This document shows positions 6,778-9,852 of a DNA stretch of 9,852 nt, piece after piece (the stretch's first letter is position 1; each line of letters opens with the position of its first letter). The DNA is taken from contig CACXEN010000148.1 in the NCBI GenBank assembly GCA_902766675.1, positions 1 to 9,852 of the forward strand, in the 5' to 3' direction. The position numbers and the translations under genes were made by a program. The notes beneath the pieces were generated by a model. It was given only the letters and a program-made list of their open reading frames with translations, did no database searches and had not been told where the DNA came from. Source of the stretch: an uncultured Erysipelotrichaceae bacterium (GTDB lineage Bacteria; Bacillota_I; Bacilli_A; Erysipelotrichales; Erysipelotrichaceae).

Positions 6778-8000
6778 TGAAGACACTATATCTAGAGTGT
6801 AAAATGGGTGCTGCTGGCGATATGTTAATGGCTGCATTAAGCGAGCTTGTTGATCAAGAAGAATTTTTAAAAAAGATGAATCAAGCAGGCATTGCAGGTG
6901 TTGATATAAAAGCAATAAAAAGCGAGAAAAATGGTATTTATGGAACACATATGGAAGTGCTAGTAGATGGAAAAGAAGAGGATGATCACCATCACGACCA
7001 CGACCATGACCATGAGCATCATCACGATCATGACCACGACCACAATCATGAACATCATCATTCTCATGCACATTTAGAAGATATCAATACAACGATTCAA
7101 AACCTACAAGTTTCTGATGGTGTTAAAGAAAATGCATTAGCAGTATATCAATTATTAGCACAAGCAGAAGGGCATGTGCATAATACAACAGTCAATGAAA
7201 TTCATTTCCATGAAGTAGGAAATAAAGATGCTATCGCAGATATTGTTGGAGTATGTTTATTGATGGAAATGATTGGTGCCGATCAAATTCTTGCGTCTAG
7301 TGTGGCAGTTGGAAATGGTTTTGTGAAATGTGCACATGGAACACTTCCAGTACCAGCACCAGCTACAGCATATTTATTAGAAGGTATACAAAGCTATGCC
7401 ACAGATTTTGATGGAGAATTATGTACACCAACAGGTGCAGCACTACTCAAGCACTTTGTGAAAGACTTTGGCGTACAACCAGAAATGACATTAGAAAAAG
7501 TTGGTTATGGTATAGGAAAAAAGGACTTTCCAAACGCAAATATGTTACGAGCATTTTTAGGTGAGGTAAAAGAAGATAGTGGTGTTGTTGAGTTGGTATG
7601 TAGTATTGATGATCAAAGTGCAGAAGAAATAGGATTTGCGATGAATATTCTATTAGAAGAAGGTGCACTAGATGTATATACAACATCAGTCCATATGAAA
7701 AAGAATCGTCCAGGTATTGTATTAACATGCACTGTAAAACAAAGTGAAAAAGATAAATTCATTTCCCTTATGTTTAAACATTTAAGCACAATCGGAATTC
7801 GTGAATATACATGTAAAAGATATGCGATGAATCGTCATATAGAATCCAATGAAACACGATTTGGCACAATTCGAAAAAAAGTTTCGGATGGCTATGGTGC
7901 AGTAAAAGAAAAGTATGAATATGATGATTTAGAAAGAGTCGCAAAAGAAAACAATTTATCAATAAAAGAAGTAAAAGCTTTACTGCAAGAAAAGGAGTGA
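6777..8000 (+). CDS. larC: LarC, nickel insertase for the nickel-pincer nucleotide cofactor
   Basis: A 407-residue protein. The N-terminal MKTLYLECKMGAAGDM and the IHFHEVGNKDAIADIVG segment (142-158) are hallmarks of LarC/DUF111. LarC is a CTP-dependent cyclometallase that inserts Ni into P2TMN to give the cofactor of lactate racemase LarA and its relatives. Residues 71-99 form a His/Asp tract with 18 His in 29 positions, likely a nickel store. The C-terminal domain starts near 252 (ELVCSIDDQSAEEIGFAMNILLEEGALDV). Both halves are in one continuous frame here, unlike Lactiplantibacillus plantarum, where larC is split and joined by frameshifting. The start overlaps the AKR stop by 1 nt, with GGAGG (6762-6766) 10 nt upstream. 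LarA, LarB and LarE are absent from the window, so the client enzyme is unknown. Confidence 0.95.
   Translation: MKTLYLECKMGAAGDMLMAALSELVDQEEFLKKMNQAGIAGVDIKAIKSEKNGIYGTHMEVLVDGKEEDDHHHDHDHDHEHHHDHDHDHNHEHHHSHAHLEDINTTIQNLQVSDGVKENALAVYQLLAQAEGHVHNTTVNEIHFHEVGNKDAIADIVGVCLLMEMIGADQILASSVAVGNGFVKCAHGTLPVPAPATAYLLEGIQSYATDFDGELCTPTGAALLKHFVKDFGVQPEMTLEKVGYGIGKKDFPNANMLRAFLGEVKEDSGVVELVCSIDDQSAEEIGFAMNILLEEGALDVYTTSVHMKKNRPGIVLTCTVKQSEKDKFISLMFKHLSTIGIREYTCKRYAMNRHIESNETRFGTIRKKVSDGYGAVKEKYEYDDLERVAKENNLSIKEVKALLQEKE
6987..7073 (+). repeat. Degenerate tandem His/Asp codon repeat within larC
   Basis: The tract is about three units of a HHHDHDHDH-type peptide, 30-36 bp each, with the last unit decayed to HHHSHAH. 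CAC and CAT (and GAC and GAT) alternate between units, so the peptide is kept while the DNA has drifted. This argues for selection on metal binding and against a recent slippage expansion. Confidence 0.85.
7991..7997 (+). promoter_or_regulatory. Ribosome binding site that decides the amidohydrolase start
   Basis: AAAGGAG at the end of larC is 8 nt before the ATG at 8006. A GTG at 7997 is also in frame, but its first base is the last G of this ribosome binding site, so GTG cannot be the start served by it. Confidence 0.8.
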
Positions 8001-8005
8001 TACAG

Positions 8006-9148
8006 ATGAGTATTATTAAAAATGGTTTGATTCACGATATGGTGAATAAAGATCCATATGTGGCAGATATCTTAATCCAAGATGGAAAAATTAAAGATAT
8101 CGGATCTGATTTTTCAAGTGATGAAAACATCATTGATGCCAAAGAAAAGAATGTATATCCAGGCTTTGTGGAAGCACATTGCCATCTAGGTTTGGATGGA
8201 TGGGGAATTGGTTTTGAAGGCCAAGACTATAATGAAATTGGTGATATATGCACACCACAATTACGCGCAATTGATAGTTTCAACCCACAAGATCCAACCA
8301 TTCATATGGCAGCGATGTCAGGTGTTACTAGTGTAGCAACAGGCCAAGGTAGTGCTAATGCATTAGGTGGAACATGGATTGCGGTTAAAACAACAGGTAT
8401 CTGCGTGGATGATATGATTATCAAAGAACCAATTGCGATGAAAGGTGCTTTAGGTGAAAATCCAAAGCGCGTATATCGTGAAAAAGGAAACTTCGCAAGA
8501 ATGTCTACTGCAGCTGTGATGCGTAATATGTTATTGCGTGCCAAAGAATATTTATCAAAGAAAGAACTCGCAAAAGATGATGCAAGTAAACTGCCTGCAT
8601 TTGATTATAAATGTGAATCAATGATTCCAGTTCTAAAAAAAGAGATTCCTTTGAAGATACATGCACATCAAGCAAATGATATTTTAACTGCAATACGTAT
8701 CGCCAAAGAATTTGATGTTCTATTAACATTAGAACATGTTACAGAAGGGCATTTAATCGCAGATAAATTAAAAGAATATACAGATATTCCAATGGCAGTA
8801 GGTCCAACATTAACACATGCCTCAAAATTTGAATTGCAAAATAAATCATGGACTACACCAAAAGTATTAAATGAAATTGGTTGCCAAGTATCTATCATTA
8901 CTGACTCGCCAGTTATACCACAAGAATATTTAACATTATGTGCTGGTCTAGCAGTAAAAGCAGGTATGGATGAATATGAAGCTTTAAAAGCTATCACAAT
9001 CAATCCTGCAAAACATATTGGTATTGCTGATCGAGTTGGTTCATTAGAAAAAGGAAAAGATGCAGATATTGTAATTTGTAATGGTTCACCACTCGTATCA
9101 GATTCAATAGTCGAATGTGTACTGATTGATGGTAATGTAATCGAATAA
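8006..9148 (+). CDS. Metal-dependent amidohydrolase, imidazolonepropionase-like superfamily
   Basis: A 380-residue protein, starting MSIIKNGLIHD. The N-terminal beta-sandwich leads into YPGFVEAHCHLGLD with the HxH metal pair (His58, His60). Further likely ligands are Lys146 (MKGALGENPK, a candidate carboxylated lysine), His199/His201 (KIHAHQAND), His224 (EHVTEGH) and Asp280 (ITDSPV). The C-terminal NPAKHIGIADRVGSLEKGKDADIVI is the standard amidohydrolase ending. The order HxH-K-H-H-D fits a two-metal hydrolase of cyclic amides, amidines or peptides acting in the cytoplasm. No motif identifies the substrate, and I see no histidine-degradation neighbours that would make it a true imidazolonepropionase. 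It begins 5 bp after larC and is the last gene before a terminator. As a metalloenzyme it might share the metal supply of its neighbour, but that is speculation. Confidence 0.9.
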   Translation: MSIIKNGLIHDMVNKDPYVADILIQDGKIKDIGSDFSSDENIIDAKEKNVYPGFVEAHCHLGLDGWGIGFEGQDYNEIGDICTPQLRAIDSFNPQDPTIHMAAMSGVTSVATGQGSANALGGTWIAVKTTGICVDDMIIKEPIAMKGALGENPKRVYREKGNFARMSTAAVMRNMLLRAKEYLSKKELAKDDASKLPAFDYKCESMIPVLKKEIPLKIHAHQANDILTAIRIAKEFDVLLTLEHVTEGHLIADKLKEYTDIPMAVGPTLTHASKFELQNKSWTTPKVLNEIGCQVSIITDSPVIPQEYLTLCAGLAVKAGMDEYEALKAITINPAKHIGIADRVGSLEKGKDADIVICNGSPLVSDSIVECVLIDGNVIE

Positions 9149-9154
9149 AATAAT

Positions 9155-9187
9155 AGTGCTTATCACATTACGTGATAAGTACTTTTT
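9155..9187 (+). terminator. Intrinsic terminator closing the seven-gene operon
   Basis: A 12-bp stem pairs 9155-9166 with 9172-9183 (one G-T wobble, otherwise perfect) around the 5-nt loop ATTAC, and a T run at 9183-9187 follows. It begins 6 bp after the amidohydrolase stop. The hairpin is nearly symmetric, but no A-tract precedes it suitable for the other strand, so it acts mainly on plus-strand transcripts. Confidence 0.85.
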
Positions 9188-9200
9188 AATCGAGTATAAT
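9172..9200 (+). promoter_or_regulatory. Probable sigma-A-type promoter of ldh
   Basis: A perfect TATAAT (9195-9200) follows GTGATA (9172-9177, 4 of 6 matches to TTGACA) with a 17-bp spacer. Transcription should start near 9207, giving a leader of about 26 nt. The -35 element lies within the 3' arm of the operon terminator. Confidence 0.65.
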
Positions 9201-9218
9201 AGTAAAGGGTATAAGCTG

Positions 9219-9225
9219 AAAGGAG
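9219..9225 (+). promoter_or_regulatory. Ribosome binding site of ldh
   Basis: AAAGGAG lies 7 nt before the ATG at 9233. That ATG begins a protein whose nucleotide-binding GxGxxG motif lies at the normal distance from the N-terminus, so the start is secure. Confidence 0.8.
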
Positions 9226-9232
9226 TAAAAAA

Positions 9233-9852
9233 ATGAGTATTAATTTTCGTAAAGTAGCAGTGATTGGCTGCGGATTTGTAGGGTCATCTAGTGCCTTCGC
9301 ATTGATGCAATCAGGATTATTTTCAGAAATGGTTTTGATTGATGTAATGAAAGATAAAGCTGAAGGTGAAGCAATGGACATTGGCCATGGTTCAGCAGTT
9401 AATACAGCAATGCGTATACATGCAGGGGATTATGATGATATTAAAGATGCAGCTATCATTGTAGTAACAGCAGGAGCTGCACAAAAACCAGGTGAAACAA
9501 GATTAGATTTAATTAAAAAGAATATTAGTATCCATAGTGGTATCATGGCAGAAATCGCAAAACAAAACTGTGAAGGTGTGTTGTTGATAGTCGCTAACCC
9601 AGTGGATATTCTTACATATTATGCATCTATCAAATCAGGTTTACCAAAGGGCAGAGTATTTGGTTCAGGAACAGTCTTAGATACAGCACGTTTACGTTAT
9701 CTTATTGGCACAAAATTAGATGTTGATTCACGTAGTGTCCATGCATATGTCATTGGTGAACATGGGGATAGTGAAATCGTTTCTTGGTCTAATGCAAATA
9801 TTTCAGGTGTTCCACTCGCTGATTTCTTCGCACTTCGTGGAATGGGAGATCA
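9233..9852 (+). CDS. ldh: L-lactate dehydrogenase (C-terminus off the window)
   Basis: The first 206 residues of a typical protein of about 315. The Rossmann motif GCGFVG (12-17) and Asp37 indicate NAD(H). The substrate loop AQKPGETRLDL carries Gln84, which selects pyruvate/lactate (malate dehydrogenases have Arg here), and the catalytic-loop Arg90. Asn122 (NPVDIL), Asp150 and Arg153 (VLDTARLR) and catalytic His177 (GEHGDSE) are all in place, so the enzyme should be active. It reduces pyruvate to L-lactate in the cytoplasm and regenerates NAD+ during fermentation. Whether it has the fructose-1,6-bisphosphate allosteric site cannot be judged fully, because the C-terminal third is missing. It has its own promoter after the operon terminator, so it is probably a separate transcription unit. 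Confidence 0.96.
   Translation, partial: MSINFRKVAVIGCGFVGSSSAFALMQSGLFSEMVLIDVMKDKAEGEAMDIGHGSAVNTAMRIHAGDYDDIKDAAIIVVTAGAAQKPGETRLDLIKKNISIHSGIMAEIAKQNCEGVLLIVANPVDILTYYASIKSGLPKGRVFGSGTVLDTARLRYLIGTKLDVDSRSVHAYVIGEHGDSEIVSWSNANISGVPLADFFALRGMGD

Noticed and set aside
6748..7071. Minus-strand open frame of 107 residues opposite larC, rich in His, Asp, Gly and Arg.
   Set aside because: It is the antisense of the His-codon repeat, has odd low-complexity composition and no ribosome binding site, and lies wholly within larC and the AKR gene end.
7997..8005. GTG start for the amidohydrolase at 7997.
   Set aside because: It overlaps the AAAGGAG ribosome binding site that serves the ATG at 8006.
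8668..9003. Minus-strand open frame of 111 residues inside the amidohydrolase gene.
   Set aside because: A shadow of a strongly conserved gene, with no ribosome binding site and no coherent protein features.

Overview
The window is gene-dense, AT-rich DNA of low-GC Gram-positive (Bacillota) character. The evidence is a clostridial/erysipelotrichial protein repertoire, heavy use of TTA/AGA/ATA codons, AAGGAG-type ribosome binding sites, TATAAT boxes and a type-I lipoteichoic-acid-synthase-like sulfatase. TGA works as a stop codon (larC ends with it), so this is not a mycoplasma code. Placement near the Erysipelotrichales is a guess. I see no mobile element, CRISPR array, rRNA or tRNA, and no gene-free stretch longer than 300 bases.

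Left part, minus strand. A CobW/G3E-family P-loop metallochaperone GTPase runs off the left edge inside a His-rich tract. It probably has its own promoter. Upstream of it lies a five-helix membrane phosphoglycerol transferase/sulfatase of the LtaS type, which makes anionic cell-surface polymer.

Middle part, plus strand. Starting about 60 bp from the sulfatase and divergent from it, seven tightly packed genes run from 2936 to 9148: a Cof-type HAD phosphatase, an unrecognised 146-residue helical protein, a YtqA/MnmL-type radical SAM protein, a YbaK/ProX-type aminoacyl-tRNA deacylase, an aldo/keto reductase with a C-terminal two-cluster ferredoxin domain, LarC (nickel-pincer cofactor nickel insertase) with a large His/Asp tract, and a metal-dependent amidohydrolase. 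Gaps run from an 11-bp overlap to 38 bp, and a good intrinsic terminator follows the last gene, so I read them as one operon. Internal promoters are not excluded. Two adjacent members concern tRNA (wobble-uridine modification and clearance of mischarged tRNA). Three concern redox or metal chemistry (AKR-ferredoxin, LarC, amidohydrolase).

Right edge. After the terminator, a separate promoter drives an L-lactate dehydrogenase gene cut by the window end. LarC makes the cofactor of lactate racemase and its relatives, so its position beside L-LDH is suggestive, but larA, larB and larE are not in the window.

Most genes belong to recognisable families. The points that deserve a second look are the operon context of LarC, its His-rich insert, the replaced G-specificity motif in the CobW protein, the unknown 146-residue protein, and several start codons without a Shine-Dalgarno sequence.
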